Origin: Gammaproteobacteria bacterium
GTDB taxonomy: Bacteria; Pseudomonadota; Gammaproteobacteria; Arenicellales; JAOTYS01
Assembly (NCBI GenBank): GCA_029861795.1
Contig: JAOTYS010000062.1
Span: forward strand, 1 to 15,045
DNA: 15,045 nt
Direction of reading: 5' to 3'
In this document: positions 14,504-15,045 of the stretch, in pieces
Layout: each line of letters begins with the position of its first letter
Numbering within the stretch: the first letter of the stretch is position 1
Program-made: the position numbers and the translations under genes
The notes under the pieces: generated by a model
The model's input: only the letters and a program-made list of their open reading frames with translations
Database searches by the model: none
What the model was told of the DNA's origin: nothing

Positions 14504-14671
14504 GCTGGAGGTGATTTAGGTCAACAGTGATCATCGGGTGGGACCCTGGATCCAAAGTGGCTTCTGCGAATAAAAACGATCGCCGCGGCGAAGGAGTGAG
14601 AGCTGCACTGTTGTATATTACATTTAGTAAATTGATCGACTTGAGCCCGTCGAACTGCATATCGGCACGAA

Positions 14672-15045
14672 TTGTTGGAAAGAAGAATTAAAAAGGAGTA
14701 TCCCCTCAAAGTCACCGTCGAAAATCCGGTGGAGCGGTTCCAGTATAAGTTTGCCAAGGAGGCCCTGGCGAAGATCAAACCGGATGATCGCATTAAACTT
14801 GACGCATCCCATGTGGGTCTCACGATCTCGGCGGTTTACGAGCACGACATTGAAAAAGTGGTTGATCAACTTAAAAAGTCGTTTCCTAACTTAGCATTGG
14901 GAAAGCTTAGAATCATGTATATCGAAGGTCCGCCCGCTCTTGAACCTTATATGGATTTGACGGTGCTGACCCCGGCAGAATTCGTCGGTGCGATCTGCGC
15001 AGATCTGAACCAGAGGAATGCGGTGATCATGCATATAGGAGATGC
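14672..15045 (+). CDS. EF-G-like protein lacking a GTPase domain, right end beyond the window
   Basis: The frame is open from a TGA at 14642-14644 to the window edge. ERRIKKEYPLKVTVENPVER leads into an EF-G domain-III-like part, where AVYEHDIEKVVDQLKKSFP takes the place of the usual GELHLE...RLxxxF helix and GKLRIMYIEGPP that of GxPxVAYRET. The sequence then passes directly to EPYMDLTVLTPAEFVGAIC and DLNQRNAVI, the start of domain V. There is no GTPase domain in any frame upstream, and domain IV is essentially absent. The start is unresolved: TTG 14672 or 14675 precede the homology, and an AAGGAG at 14693-14698 is followed by no usable start codon except GTG 14726. It is either a 5'-truncated remnant or a small ribosome- or factor-related protein. 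The homology is by eye but specific in domain V. Confidence 0.55.
   Translation, partial: MLERRIKKEYPLKVTVENPVERFQYKFAKEALAKIKPDDRIKLDASHVGLTISAVYEHDIEKVVDQLKKSFPNLALGKLRIMYIEGPPALEPYMDLTVLTPAEFVGAICADLNQRNAVIMHIGD

Noticed and set aside
14521..14869. Overlapping minus-strand frames at the right edge
   Set aside because: They are antisense to the EF-G-like frame, which has specific domain V similarity.
1..15045. CRISPR array, IS element, prophage or toxin-antitoxin/defence system
   Set aside because: No direct-repeat array, transposase, integrase, phage structural gene or defence-domain protein was found.

Overview
The window reads as a chromosomal stretch from a mid-GC proteobacterium. Gammaproteobacteria seems most likely from the overall gene content, but no marker gene fixes the taxonomy. 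There are no tRNA, rRNA, IS, phage or CRISPR signals. The genes are mostly metabolic, with short intergenic gaps and several decayed genes on the right half.

Left edge (1-1279, minus): a CHASE2 sensor protein with three membrane helices and the start of a PAS domain; its output domain lies outside the window. Centre-left (1504-5908): a minus-strand FAD-dependent amine/amino-acid oxidase diverges from a plus-strand run made of an M24-family hydrolase of the ectoine-hydrolase/creatinase type, a DUF1989 (urea-carboxylase-associated) protein and an EamA/DMT transporter. Next come a small minus-strand protein resembling the C-terminal half of Spy/CpxP-like metal sensors (5905-6180) and an unrecognised secreted protein (6402-7013).

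Centre (7463-10824): an enolase-superfamily dehydratase/racemase, a convergent 2-oxoglutarate/Fe(II) oxygenase of the isopenicillin-N-synthase type, and a 3-hydroxyisobutyrate-dehydrogenase-like enzyme. Together with the 1.5-5.9 kb block these look like uptake and breakdown of small organic (probably nitrogen-containing) molecules. A plausible order is import by EamA, C-N hydrolysis by M24 and/or DUF1989, amine oxidation by the FAD enzyme, then dehydration, hydroxylation and oxidation of acid intermediates. This order is inference and no substrate can be read from the sequence.

Right (10821-15045): an in-frame, internally deleted VOC/glyoxalase remnant, an AlkA-type DNA glycosylase, three tandem GC-rich hairpins, a twice-frameshifted antibiotic-biosynthesis-monooxygenase (ABM) pseudogene, an intact VOC protein, a membrane ceramidase of the CREST superfamily, a small membrane-anchored protein of unknown function, and a PP-loop ATPase of the diphthine-ammonia-ligase family. 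At the right edge is an EF-G-like reading frame in which sequence resembling domain III runs almost directly into domain V, with no GTPase domain upstream. The most notable items are the two unmarked decayed genes flanking the DNA glycosylase, the EF-G-like fragment, and the catabolic enzyme set with atypical active-site residues.
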